From positions 372,001 to 436,000 of the forward strand of contig JAWWNJ010000096.1 of assembly GCA_037176885.1 (NCBI GenBank): a DNA stretch of 64,000 nt, in the 5' to 3' direction. The notes below the pieces were generated by a model. The model searched no databases, was not told the origin of the DNA, and was given only the letters and a program-made list of their open reading frames with translations. The DNA is from Favolaschia claudopus (taxonomy: Eukaryota; Basidiomycota; Agaricomycetes; Agaricales; Mycenaceae). Positions 24,642 through 35,748 of this stretch are shown here, piece by piece. A program made the position numbers and the translations under genes. How positions within the stretch are numbered: position 1 is the first letter of the stretch; each line of letters starts with the position of its first letter.

Positions 24642-24649
24642 TATATAAG
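24642..24649 (+). promoter_or_regulatory. TATA box of the CVNH gene
   Basis: TATATAAG lies 160 bases upstream of the CVNH start codon. About 65 of those bases are a leader intron, so the distance on the mature mRNA is normal. Confidence 0.65.
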
Positions 24650-24734
24650 GAGAGGGGGATGGGGACTTTGTTTCCTCAGAACAACTTTCTCCTTCATTGC
24701 ACTTACTTACACGCTTTTCTTCATCGCACACCAA

Positions 24735-24799
24735 GTGAGCATGTCTCACTCCTTGACCTCGGGGTCTTCATCCTGCTAACATAATTCCCTTTCACCCAG
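24735..24799 (+). other. Probable 5'-leader intron of the CVNH gene
   Basis: A GTGAGC donor at 24735 and a pyrimidine-rich CACCCAG acceptor at 24799 bound a 65-base segment ending two bases before the start codon. Removing it takes out an upstream ATG (24740) and leaves a short leader. Inferred from splice signals only. Confidence 0.6.
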
Positions 24800-24801
24800 C
24801 C

Positions 24802-25101
24802 ATGTCTTTCGCCGAAAGCAGTCACAACTTCCGCCTCGTCGACACCGTCCTCCACGCACAGTGCCAGGACCGCCACGGAAACCTGCACAACTCCGAGCTC
24901 AACCTGGACCACATCCTCGGGAACCGCGACGGACAATTTGACGTCCATGGCAAGCACTTCCACGAGTCGTCCGGGATCTGCGGGTTGAACCATACGACGC
25001 TGGTGGCGACTTTGCGAAGGGAGGATGGGACGTACCATGCGGCGACGATTGATCTTGATAGGATTGTGAAGAATGATAATGGGAGACTCGAGAAGGCTTG
25101 A
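24802..25101 (+). CDS. Cyanovirin-N homology (CVNH) lectin, 99 aa
   Basis: Small single-exon protein of the CVNH family, sugar-binding proteins found in filamentous fungi and some plants. It starts MSFAESSHNFRLVDTVLHAQ and shows the two pseudo-repeats of the fold: SHNFRLVDTVLHAQC...SELNLDHILGNRDGQF and SSGICGLNHTTLVATL...ATIDLDRIVKNDNGRL. Two cysteines are present (AQC and GIC). The length of 99 residues is the normal single-domain size. No signal peptide is seen, as is usual for cytosolic fungal CVNH proteins. The biological role of these lectins is not settled; defence or self-recognition is often proposed. Confidence 0.88.
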   Translation: MSFAESSHNFRLVDTVLHAQCQDRHGNLHNSELNLDHILGNRDGQFDVHGKHFHESSGICGLNHTTLVATLRREDGTYHAATIDLDRIVKNDNGRLEKA

Positions 25102-25453
25102 GTAAGTGGTGTGTTATGATTTGCCTTGATGTTGAATGTGAATATTCGAATCTTATTAGACCACTGAGAAGAGCAAAATCATGACGTTGCCGAAATCTGT
25201 TGCTACCCACTGTACATCAGAATAATCCTAAAAATATGTGTGTATAACTTATTCTGGCAAACGTAGCATGGGCTCTGAGAATTGGAGGCTTCGTTCCGGT
25301 AAACATGAACCATCCGACAGCGAAGTTCAACATCATGGTCGCTATTGACAGCGAAGGAGAACAAAGATACGGGTGCTTATTACACTGATCACAAGCGCTA
25401 TGACCTGTTTTTATGATCTATCAAGCCATTTCGGACTGCAATTTGTTTTTCCG

Positions 25454-25496
25454 GAGCAGTTGAAAAGTTGAACCAAGGTTGACACTTTCGGCCGAC
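25454..25496 (-). repeat. Dispersed repeat, copy 3 (inverted)
   Basis: Reverse complement of the unit seen at 31741 and 36156: GTCGGCCGAAA, then TTGGTTCAAC and CAACTGCTC. The neighbouring CATGTGACTGATCGG (here on the minus strand just beyond) is also shared with the 31.7-kb copy. So the repeat extends past the listed core. Confidence 0.6.
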
Positions 25497-25823
25497 AAGG
25501 AACTTCCCGGCTCAGAGGCCGACCATAACCGATCAGTCACATGTTCTAAACCCAACTTGGGAATTCTCTTTTTCACCGACTCTCCGACTCGCCGAGTCCC
25601 AGTCGAAGCTTTTGTCTGGAGTGAATCCACTTGCACCGTCTCTCCCCTCATTCTGAAGTGAATCAACAGCTTACTAGCTAAGGAACTTGAAGGGATGTTG
25701 TTCCTTGGAGCGGCTGATCGCACATCGCGGGTCCGGCCCCCGCACTGGTGTTTACTCGCAGCCTTCCCAACAACTTCCCGGTAAAAAATATACCCAAGGT
25801 GGCCCTCATGACCCGCCCCGACC

Positions 25824-25830
25824 CATATAA
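25824..25830 (+). promoter_or_regulatory. TATA-like box of carboxylesterase 1
   Basis: CATATAA lies about 40 bases before the chosen ATG at 25868. This implies a very short leader if used. Confidence 0.45.
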
Positions 25831-25867
25831 GCTATGACGATGAGGGACCCACCGCTCAGCCTCTCTC

Positions 25868-28428
25868 ATGACGCTGCCTTATTTTCGAATCTCAGTCGCC
25901 GTCGTTCTTGTCGCCTTCAGTACGTCCGCGTATGCAAGGGGCACCCCAGGCGTTTCTCTACTCTTTCAGAACGATGGAAACTGGACGGTACGTCAGCTCC
26001 CCGGAGGCTCGTTGAAACAATCTGACGCTTCAACGATGTAGAATTATGAAAATCTTCCCAGTGCTTTGCTTTTTCACGAAGCTGCATCTTACGACGACGC
26101 GTTAGCGGGATGCAAAGCCAACAACGAAACTCTCCTCAGCCATGCATCCCTCAAATTGTAAGTCTCGATTCCGCTCTGAATCATCATCTGCAGCTCCCTC
26201 ACTTTTCATTTCGTAGCCTCACGAAACAATTCACGTACCTCGAATATCTGAAGGATGCCACCTCAACGACCAGATATTGGATCTCTTCTGATGAAAAGGG
26301 TCGGCAGCCTTCTTCTGTTGCCCCGCTCGATACATCCAAGTCGACTCACACAAATGCGCACGAGAGACTCCAATTCCTGTGCACGAATTCCGCCCCCCAC
26401 ACCACAAAGGTCGATACCGATTTCTCGCTCTCTCCGAAAACCACTGTGAGATCTAATGGCGTCACATACACGGGGTGGGCCCTCCGCCTTCCTTGTATCT
26501 TCTTCCTCCGACACTTCTGACTGCAGAACACGCGACCACCTGACGTTCCGGTTCATGGGCGTTCCGTACGCCCAACCACCGGTCGGGCCCCTACGTTTTC
26601 AGTATCCGCAACCCTGGAACGGCACAGCTGTGGACGCTACCTTTTGTTCGTCCTTTACTTCATACCTGACGATTGTCGCTCATTGTCTCCATATACAGTC
26701 AAACCCGTTTGCCTGCAATATGGATACTTCGGGAGCAACGATTTCGGTCTCATGCCTTGGGGGAATAGTGAAGACTGGTCAGTCTTCCAAACGTTAATGT
26801 GCTTCCTGGCGCTCGTATTGAAGGACACATCACAGCTTGACTCTGCACATATTCACACCGTACATCCCCTCCTCCAACAAGCCCGGCAAATCTGCGCCAG
26901 CCCTCAAACCCGTGCTCTTCTGGATCCACGGCGGCGGAAACACCCAAGGCACCGGCGAAGACGCCACCTTTGACGGCGGAAGCCTCGTCTCCCGCACCGA
27001 CTCGGTCGTAGTCACCATCGACCACCGCCTCAACATCTTTGGGTACCTAGGTATCGACGACACCATTAAAGGCAATTATGCCATCGCAGATAAAGTCGCA
27101 GCTCTTCAATGGACGCACGACAATATCGCGGCGTTTGGTGGGGATCCGAATCGCGTTATGATATTCGGGCAGTCGGCTGGCGGGTCGTCTGTTATTGAGC
27201 TTGTGAAGACGCCCAAGGCCAAGGCTCTGTTTTCAGCTGCGATATCGCAGTCGGGCGGTGGTGGTCCTGTGCAGAATTATACCGCTGCTGCGGCTGCGGT
27301 AGGTGAGTTTCTCGCCCCCCCTTACCTATCTACTGTCGTTCCTAATAACATCATTGTTACGGATACAGTCCCCACCCTCACCCAATACTGCAACTCCACC
27401 GGCGTCGAACGCCTCGCCTGCCTACACGCCCTCCCCGCCGAAACCATCTTGAATATCACCAACACCGTCACGTCGTGGTCAGGCGTGGTGGACGGCGTCT
27501 ACGTCCCCGACGATACCATCAGTCAAGTGAATCAAGGACCGGGAGGGGTAAATAGCGTGGCGTATATGGCGGGGTTCATGCCCGAGGAGGGTCAATCGTT
27601 CGTTCTCCCCATAACCTGCCTGCCAGGTTTGCCTTTCTGACGATTTATGTACAGGCTCCTCGGGACGTCCATAGCTCCCAACAGGACAGACTTCGATCCC
27701 GGCGCTATCCTCGGACAGGAGCTGGGGGATAAGATTGAAGCTTCTGGACTGTGGAATATCTCGGAGAGCTTCACCCCTTGTGCGTTTGGTTCTCCCGTCT
27801 ACCTGGGTTTCATGGACACGGTATCGATTCTTCTACGCCCGCAGACAACGCGACGATAAACGTCTTCACCGACTTCCTCTTAACATGCGGCGCGGAGGAG
27901 ATGATCACTGCAGCGGCAGCCGCCAACACGTTCCCTTCCCTGTACGTCCTCATCCTCCTCCTCCCACTTGCACCTCGAGCCAACGCTAACCCTATCCTAC
28001 TTACCTTAATCAGATACGTCTACGAGATGCACCGCGGCTACGCGCTCTCCTACTACAACCCCTACAACCTCTGCACCTTCCCCGTCGGGAACACCGAACC
28101 GCCCTACTACCGCTGCCACTCCGGCGACCTCTACGAAGTATTCGGCACCTACCACATCTTCGCTCAGCCCATTCGCAACCCACGCGACATACACTACACC
28201 ACCCTCATCCAGGACATGTGGGCCTCCTTTGCGCGTACGGGCAATCCCAATCCCCCTCTTGCGTACCTCAGGGCGAGGGGGTACGATAGCACGGCGGAGG
28301 TGGTGGGGCGGTGGCGGTGGGAGAGGTATACGAAGGAGAGGCCTGCGGTGGCGGAGTTGGAGTATCCGGGTGTGGGGACGCGAGTGGGGATGCCTGATGC
28401 GGAGAGGTGTCGGGTTTTCAATACCTGA
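25868..28428 (+). CDS. Secreted type-B carboxylesterase/lipase with N-terminal extension
   Basis: Alpha/beta-hydrolase of the carboxylesterase type-B family, acting outside the cell on esters. The start gives a signal peptide (MTLPYFRISVAVVLVAFSTS plus AYA). Then comes an extra region of about 150 residues with cysteines (LAGCKANNETLL, LQFLCTNS) before the esterase domain begins at LTFRFMGVPYAQPPVGPLRF. Catalytic landmarks: EDC before the first strand, oxyanion motif WIHGGG, nucleophile elbow GQSAGGSS near 27170, and the His region CHSGDLYEVFGTYH near 28115. Many short introns are needed, several with GTTCGT or GTCAGT donors. The region from about 28200 is G-rich and ends RVFNT. Family certain, substrate unknown; a second member lies at 61620-63936. 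Confidence 0.88.
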
Positions 28429-28705
28429 TAAGATTGTGCTGCGGAAAGAGGGGTTTGGGGACGATACGATGCAGGAGATTCGTGCGCCGAGAATCCTGAG
28501 AGATGCTATATGGTACGAGAAACTGATGTAATTGACGATCTACAGTACGAAACAAGCATCGAGTCCACAAGGGAAAAGGTACATAAACCGATGATACAGT
28601 AGCGTTAATCCAGACAAGTAATCATACAGTAAAAAAGTGAAGAAAGAAATCGAATCTCGAAATTTTCCAACGTGCAGGACTCTTCGTTCTTCGTCGTGTC
28701 AGCCA

Positions 28706-30601
28706 TTACACGTTCTCCATAAACCGACTCTCGCCCCCAGGCATCGACTTAACTTCGTCGTTAGCAGCAGGAGCAGCGACGCCGTCCTCACCGGCAGCAT
28801 GAGGAGGTTTTCCCTCTGGCGCCTTCTCCTGCTGCCGCTTGCTCGGCCTGCGGGAGAGGTTCGCGCCGTCGCCTTGGGAGGGCTGGCGTCCATGTCCTTT
28901 CTTCTCGATCTGCAGCGGCATGACGCATGAGTTACTGGACTCAGGAAGAGAGAAGCAGAAAGAGACAGAAACCCACCGGATACCCATTCGCGCCGATCTC
29001 CATTGAATGCCTCGGATTCGAATAACTCGGCGGCTCCACATCCGCCGCCGCATCCACATACTCCAAATCCTCCTCCTCCTCAACACTACTCCCCTCATCA
29101 TCCGTCTCCCCCTCCCCCTCCTCGTCCTCACTAACATACCCCGCCGCCCTCACCGCCGCCGCCACCGGCCCACTCCTCTCCATCTGCTCGCTCGCCACCA
29201 GATACCTCGCACACAACATCCTGATGTCATTCCACCACTCCATCATGTCCTCCCTACTCCGCGCGCGGAAACTCCACGCATGATCGCTTCCCCCAAGCCT
29301 CCCGATACTGAGGCTCCTTCGGACACTCCCGCCTTTGGTCGTCCCGCTCCCGTCCTTCCGCCCCTCGATGTGGAACTTGTGCGACTTGGCGCTCGCCCCG
29401 CTCGGCGGGCCCAGCGTGCACATGGGCAAAAACAAGCTGAAAAGCGGCTCACGCCCATTCGGCGCCATCGGATCGCTGCTCCCATACTCATGCAAAAACC
29501 CCGCGGCAGTAAGCACGAAAAAGCTCTCCCTATACGTCCTCGTATATCTTTTCTTCCGCTCCATCAACCCCGTATGCACAGGCAACACGCTCGGGTCCTC
29601 TTTACTCGGGTACATCACCGTCATGGGGTTGCGCAGCGGCGTCTCGGGGTCGAGAAGGTGGTCCGAGCGGCCGGAGAACGCGAGCCACTCGCGGTCGGGG
29701 GCGAGCGACGCCATGTGCGCGGTGAGGTCGGTGTGGGTGGAGGCGATGGAGGCGCCCATGCGGGCCTGCCACTCGTCGTAGGTCTGCCAGGCGGATTGGA
29801 TGGCGCGGACGATGCCTTCTTCGAAGTGGGCGCTGTTTTGTTGCATGATGATGATGGATTTTTGGAGGAGGTTTTCTTCGTGGACTTGTTTGGTGAGCTG
29901 GCGGACGACAGCGGCGTTGGCGACGTAGCTGCGGGTTCGTTAGGTGAGTATTTAGGGAGGAGACGAGGGGACGCACGGGTCGGTCTTGCTGGTTACGGCC
30001 ATGGGGGTGTTTTTGAAGTTGGAGATGCCGCTGGCGAGGTCGGAGATGAGGCGTGTGGAGAGTTCGCGCTCTTTGGCGACGTTGGTGGCGAGTTTGCCGG
30101 TGTCGTTTTGGACGTTCTGCGAAGACATTGATACATACATACCGTAGTTTTGGAGTAGCTTACCTTTATGTGCGCCTTGATCTCTGTACGCAGCTTCTGA
30201 AGATGCTGGACGATAGAACTGTCGATGGTACGCCCGAGATTCGCATGTTGGTCCGCAATGGAGCGCGTCTTGTCTCGAACGTCGTAGTAAATGTCCTGCA
30301 GCCCTCCCTCGCCGAGGAACTGATTCCCCGCACGAAAAGGCACCTGGATGACGGCGCCGAGTTTTGTCAGCTCTTTCGCGGTGTTGTTGTGGATATCGGC
30401 GACGCCTTCAAAGTAGGCGATGAGCTGCTTGACGATGGCTTTCCAGGCGACGAAGCGCTCGATGAGGATGTCGGAGGGACGGAGGTCGTGTGGTGCGATA
30501 TTCTTCTTGATGAGAGACTGGCTGCGTGACATCGTCGAGCCCTGCTTGCTGGCACGGGAGACCGAAGTCGCGCGCGAGATGGATGCGCCTTCGTGGTTCA
30601 T
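28706..30601 (-). CDS. Slm1/2-type protein with F-BAR-like and PH domains
   Basis: Homologue of the yeast Slm1/Slm2 family, phosphoinositide-binding proteins of the plasma membrane and targets of TORC2 signalling. Four exons; introns lie near 30170-30128, 29976-29933 and 28979-28917, and all joins are in frame. The N-terminus is Ser-rich, then ERFVAWKAIVKQLIAYFEG starts the helical F-BAR-like half, which runs through STRLISDLASGISNFKNTP and QKSIIIMQQNSAHFEEGIVR. The PH domain follows: TGLMERKKRYTRTYRESFFV, LTAAGFLHEY, KSHKFHIEGR, HAWSFRARSREDMMEWWNDI. The tail is very acidic (EDEEGEGETDDEGSSVEEEE) and then basic, ending SRFMENV. Role inferred from domain order and motif similarity. Confidence 0.87.
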
Positions 30602-32162
30602 GGTGGTGGACGTCGTGGATGAGGATGAGGAGGAGGAGCAATGCTTTAAATAAGTCGTAGCTTGGCTTCAAGCGCCGGGGTGACGTCAACCACCGTCATT
30701 TTCTCACGCTGCTCGAGTTCAACACTCAACACCAACTCAACACGATTAAATTCGCGGCGAGGATTTGGGAGTGATGGGTTGGGTTTAAAGCAAGTTTACC
30801 GGGCACCAGAGACCGAGAATGGAAGATGGGCCCTGAGAAACGGGAATGACGGGAATTGAGGGTGCCTATACTGTATCATATACTTAAGTACTGTACTTAT
30901 GCCACGTTGATGCCACGAGTGATGAAGCGGCCTGGGGCTGGCAAGAGTAGGCAAGAATTGAAAGGTTGGTAAATGGGAAGGGGAGGAGTGAGTTGCAGCT
31001 GTAATGCCATGTGAGGAAAAGAAGGGATATACTACAGCTCCAGCTCCGAGTCGCAAAGCGTACAATGACCTTTGAGCCTTCGGCGAAGAGATTGTTGGAG
31101 CAGAGCCCAGACAGGGTATTAGGAAAAGCTCGGGATATGTTGAACCTTTCCATGAGTAGCCAAGGAGGGGGAGGTTGGTGTCGGGAACCGAACGAAATGC
31201 TACGAAATGGGGGTTTTCGGAAAAACGAAACGCGGCGGTCGAGCAAGGGGCTCGGTTCAGACGGGAGCGGAGACTCAGACTAAGCCGTGGGTGTCAACAA
31301 TGTAGGTCCGGAGGTTGGAGACGTAGTGACTGGAGCTCGTGGGTCTCAAGACTCGGACCAGGAACAGGAAGCCTTGACTGTGTGCCATGTACAAGCATTC
31401 TCAACATTGACGACGAGCGGACAATTTTAAAGTTTGAGCGAGCAGCGAGCGGCTTCCTACTGGAGACAGAACCAGCTATAACTAGCAAGGAACTTGGAGC
31501 TGCAACTTAGAGCGTCTGTCTCAGAGAGACTAGAAAACAGCGACGGAAGTGACGGGGCGACGCTAGGCTGAGCATTATGAATCTGAAATAAAAAGAGTAG
31601 ATTGTCGTTGTGAACCTGCTGTGAGATGAGGGAAGGAAGAAGGACAAGGACGCGTTCGATCGCGACGCGTACAAAGCGCGTGATGTCATCGGTGATGCGA
31701 ACCCATTTTGGGTGGAGCATGTGACTGATCGGACTTCCTCGTCGGCCGAAGATTTTCAACCATGGTTCAAATCCGTTCAAATTTCAACGTCGATTCGATT
31801 GCTGCTCGAGATAACCAGTGGAATCATTTTTACGAGATAATTAATATCGATGATGATTGGAAGCCTCTCTCAGCTTCGTCCTCGTCGTTTTAACCTGCCA
31901 TTCAGGTCACGGTCAGGCTGCATGCAAAGCCGCAAACATCACATTTCTGAGTACTAGGCCGTCGCCACATTGAGGGAATTGTTCAATGCACCCGTCCTAT
32001 TTGTCGAGTCTCGATATCCGAAGTCACACATTTATTCTTCCGCATACAAGCTTCATGGCAGTCTCGCAACATCTTCTTTTCCGTAATCAACTAACTTTAT
32101 CATCCACCCGCCATAGCCATCTCGAGTCCTTCCCAACTTATTTTCGTAGCCAGTTGATTGAA
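30602..32162. other. Gene-free stretch containing a dispersed repeat copy
   Basis: About 1.5 kb. The left part is the promoter of the Slm1-type gene; the rest holds repeat copy 1 near 31741. No gene recognised. Long frames near 31175-31510 give no known protein. Confidence 0.5.
31741..31810 (+). repeat. Dispersed repeat, copy 1
   Basis: Starts GTCGGCCGAAGATTTTCAAC, continues with TGGTTCAAA and TTCGATT, and ends CTGCTCGAG. The same unit, diverged, is at 36156-36215 and inverted at 25454-25496. CATGTGACTGATCGG just upstream is shared with the 25.4-kb copy, and CCGAAGTCACACAT about 210 bp downstream is shared with the 36-kb copy, so the full element is several hundred bases. Confidence 0.65.
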
Positions 32163-32497
32163 TTAAGTCAGGCAAGCATGCGACTCGCGGCAGTGGGAGC
32201 GGTCATTGCACTCCGGCAGCGTGGCACACTTGTAGCTCAGCGACCCTGAATTTCCGCACAGATTCCCACTCGAATCGTGCACTTGTTGGCAAATAGTGGC
32301 GCAGTCGGTGTCGCCGTTTCCGGTCTAAAAACAATTGTAGTAAGGTAAAAGAAATTGAAAGACGATTGAGAGAGTCGTACGGTATAGAGACAGCAGTGAC
32401 TGCCATCGTCCTTGAGGCATTGGCACCACTTGCACGCGTTCACCGCCGTGAGGGAGACGGCGAGCAAGAAGATAGCAGAGGAGAAGAAGCGAGTCAT
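32163..32497 (-). CDS. Cysteine-rich small secreted protein, 92 aa, 12 cysteines
   Basis: Two exons, 32497-32381 and 32324-32163, around a 56-nt intron (GTACGA donor, TTTTTAG acceptor, phase 0). The N-terminus is a signal peptide (MTRFFSSAIFLLAVSLTAVN plus A). The mature part of about 70 residues has twelve cysteines: CKWCQC, HCC, DC, IC, LC, KC, EC, HC and AC. It ends SHACLT. Such density implies up to six disulfides and a stable apoplastic protein. I do not recognise the family. A consensus TATA box lies 85 bases upstream. The gene is short and split, so automatic annotation could miss it. Confidence 0.8.
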
Positions 32498-33017
32498 CTT
32501 TTCGAATGGTTTACGGAGTGCGAGTTTAGCTCGGTTTGTTGCGATGCCAGTGGGCTGCTTCAAGGCCTTCAACGCTGACCTCTTTTATAGAATTCAAGGC
32601 TGGAGCGAATCAAATATTATACGATGAGGGCGGGCAGATTGGTGAGCGAGAAGAGCGGAAATAATTCACCGTACATCAGATTGCACTCGGGGTAGGGTGA
32701 CGATCCATTAAAACTGTCAAAACTCAGCGCTCAGCCTTTACTGCTGCTTGCGCTACACAACATAATATGCATGGGCTCTAAGTATACACACAGTCTCCAC
32801 AGAATACAGACTTTCATGTCTCATGTTGACGGAATCACAGTCCCGCAGTTCAGCCCTTCGGAATTTCGTTAACACGGGGAGTTTCGGGGTTTCAACCTTC
32901 TTCCGTGAGGTACTCTGTGGTGATTTGCATTCTATCACAGTTGGATTCGGGATTTGGTATTTCTGTTTGATCGCTGTGAAAGTTACTTGACGCAAAATAA
33001 TATCCATACAAACGCCT
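32498..33017. other. Intergenic stretch
   Basis: 520 bp between the small secreted protein gene and the 3' end of the GMC gene, both on the minus strand. It holds the small gene's promoter. No further gene seen. Confidence 0.5.
32582..32589 (-). promoter_or_regulatory. TATA box of the 12-cysteine protein gene
   Basis: On the minus strand the sequence is TATAAAAG, 85 bases upstream of the ATG at 32497. Confidence 0.65.
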
Positions 33018-35748
33018 CTACACCGTAACAATTCCGCGAATAATATCCGCCGCTTTCTCAGAACTATTGATTTTTTTAGTAAGTAACAGGTCAGCGCAGA
33101 AGCAGCAGCGTACATACATGCCATACAACGTCGACATGGGATGAGCACTAATTTGTATCGGCAGAATGGAGTACTGTGTATATCGGGTGGGGAACGCAAT
33201 GCCAACAAAATGAGCCATCAAGTCGAAGTGCGAACGAATCTAGAGACTCACGTCGACAACTCGTATGTTACTCGTCCCGTATACCTGCCAAAAAAATTCA
33301 ACTCAACGAATACGACCGCTGATTGTCATCTGCGGACCTTCAGCTCCGGAGATACAACACCGCCTTTCTCTCGCGGCAGCATAGCGGCACTACCAACCGT
33401 ATGGTATTCCGGTCCACCGTGGTTTTTTATATAATCTACGATCAGGTAAGTTGAGCAAATAAAACCGGACAGGTTGAAACATCACGAATCGCGTTGACAG
33501 ACAAGAACGACTCACCAATGATTTCCTCATCCGTCTGCACTTCGACACCTGGGTCTACTTCAGCTTCGAACAGATCTGTTCAACATCTTGTCAGATCAGA
33601 CTCCTACTGTACGAAATCCTCGAATCCAGATATGACGAGCCTTTAAATCCTCCCGTTTTACCAAGCCGTCGCAGAAACTTCAACGCTTCAACCAACACCT
33701 GAATGTCTTGGATATGGAAATTCAAATCATATCAGTATCCACGAACTCCTGGTTGAAGTGACTACGAAATACTCACCAAACTCCTGCTCATAATACCTCG
33801 GATCTATACTCGGTTGAACAAGCGGATTTCCCGACGCGATATGTATACTCCCAGTGGAGAACGGAAAATGCAGGTTCCCAGTGAAAGTGAGGTATTTCTT
33901 CCCCGGCTGTGGGGCACCTAAACGAGATCATAACGATGATTCAGAATAACATCATACAAATCGAACTAGTACGAGAAAAAAACAACGCACTAGCACTTGT
34001 AAAAAACCCCGGAAACGCCACGATCTCAATCAACCCCCTCTTCCTCGGGGCGCGCAATCCCTCAATTATAACACTCCACTTCTCTTTCTGTGCAGCGGTA
34101 TAATTCCCCTTTGCGATCTTGGCGGCTTGAGCGTCGATCATCTTCACAGCGGTTTTCGAGCTTCCGACAATGGTTTGCAACGGGAGGAGTGCGAAGCCCG
34201 TTACGCCAAGGGTTAGGATGCCTGTTTTGTTGGTTTCGCTAGAAAGAAATAGATGAATGATTTGTCGTAGCTGGCTGACGACGAGGATTTAGATAGACGT
34301 ACTATTCCGCGAACGCGTCCGCTAGGAACGTGGGATCGCGGAGGTCATCCAAGGTTATAATCGAGTCGTTTTTCAATTCTGCGCATGATAACGGTAAAGG
34401 TAGTTTAAGGAACAGAAAGCGATTAAGCTGTTTATAACGACTTACCATAGCTCACGCCGAAGAACACTTGATCAATAATGCCTTCTCCAACACCAGGCAG
34501 CGCGACTTTCGTATCGATACCAAACCCTTGTAGAATCACGGGATCACCGATCCCGCTGAGTTCGAGGAGTTGCGGTGTTTTAATAGTTCTGGAAAAATGT
34601 GATATGTATTATTTCGAATAGGCGGAAAACGGAAAGAAAATAGCACAAGCACCTACCCCGCTGACAAGATCACCTCTGCGCCGGGTTTCACTCTCACCGA
34701 AAGTCTCTCGCTACCCATCCTGAATTCAACTGCCGTCGCTGCAGCCATCGAGCCTTGAGCAGCACCATTCTGTACCACAATCCGCGTGGCTTCCGCACCA
34801 GTCACAACATTGAGGTTCGTCCGACCAGAAACAGGGACGAAATATGCTGACGCCGCGTATGATCTTGTAACGCTGGTCCCATCAATGGCAGCCGGTGCCA
34901 TCCACGCACCCACATCTTCGCCTGCGAGCTTAAGATCGACGAGAGTCATTGATAAGGACTTATATAGCAGTGAAAAGCGACGCGAGCTTACTGCGTCCTC
35001 TATCTTGCGAACACCCAAAGCCTCGAGAGCGGAGAGCCATGGGCGTTGGGCGTCGGAAATGAATTTCGAAAAACTGTTGTGCAGAGGGCCAGATGTGCCG
35101 TGTGCGGAGGGGATGAAAGTTAAGTTGTTTTCGAGAGCATAGGTTGGACTCGGTCGCATGAATCTACATTGTTGTTTCAGGTCGATAGTTCTGGAATGAG
35201 ACAAACGGCACCGGCGGACGTTTCGGCTTTCCTCATATATTTGAAGAGATTTTCCCCCGTCCATCCGGGATTGCCCAAAGCGCCAATAGCTGCACGAATG
35301 GTCAGCATCCGCTCGATCTCGAAGCATGCTCAAACTCACCATCGATCTCATTCAAAGCGGGTCTGCCCCATGCCATGAAGTTGATTGCTGTCGATCCTCC
35401 AAGCACTTTGCCGCGATTCATAATAAAAGTATTGTTGTTAGCGTGAATTTGAGGGACGGTTTCGAAAAGCCAGTCGTATGAGCTGTTGCCGACGGTGCTG
35501 CCAAGAAAACCAGGTATGTCGATGAGAGGGTCGTTGGGTCGAGATGCTCCGGCTTCGAGAACGAGTACTTGGACATGAGGATCCTCGGTGAGACGATTGG
35601 CGAGTGTTAGGCCTGCGGGGCCGCCCCCGATAATAATGTAGTCGTATTCTTGAGAGATTGAGTTAATATTCTGGATGTCAATTTCTGCCAAAGCGAGTTG
35701 AGCCGCGGCGAGGAGCGGAAGAGACCAAAGATGGCGGAGCAGCTGCAT
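33018..35748 (-). CDS. GMC oxidoreductase, aryl-alcohol-oxidase-like, secreted
   Basis: FAD-dependent glucose-methanol-choline family oxidase or dehydrogenase. In wood and litter fungi these secreted enzymes oxidise aryl alcohols or sugars and supply hydrogen peroxide. The start gives a signal peptide (MQLLRHLWSLPLLAAAQLAL plus A). FAD-binding motif: YDYIIIGGGPAGLTLANRLT, then VLVLEAG. First GMC signature region: RGKVLGGSTAINFMAWGRP. Second: GAEVILSAGTIKTPQLLELS. C-terminal active site: PEYHTVGSAAMLPREKGGVV with the catalytic His, and ILPIQISAHPMSTLYG with the second His. The end is ISEKAADIIRGIVTV. Both catalytic His positions are conserved. The gene has many short introns; junctions near 33560-33700 are the least certain. 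Confidence 0.9.

Larger units (their letters stand above)
23615..24801. other. Divergent intergenic region
   Basis: About 1.2 kb between the divergent DUF1769 and CVNH genes. It holds the promoters of both, including the TATA box at 24642 and a 5'-leader intron at 24735-24799. No further gene is recognised. Confidence 0.5.
25102..25867. other. Intergenic stretch containing a dispersed repeat copy
   Basis: About 770 bp with no gene. It holds an inverted copy (25454-25496) of a repeat also present near 31.7 and 36.2 kb, and the promoter of the carboxylesterase at its right end. Confidence 0.5.

Noticed and set aside
29007..30131. 374-codon open frame on the plus strand
   Set aside because: It lies opposite the Slm1-type gene and is Arg/Pro/His-rich as expected of a shadow frame; it shows no recognisable domain.
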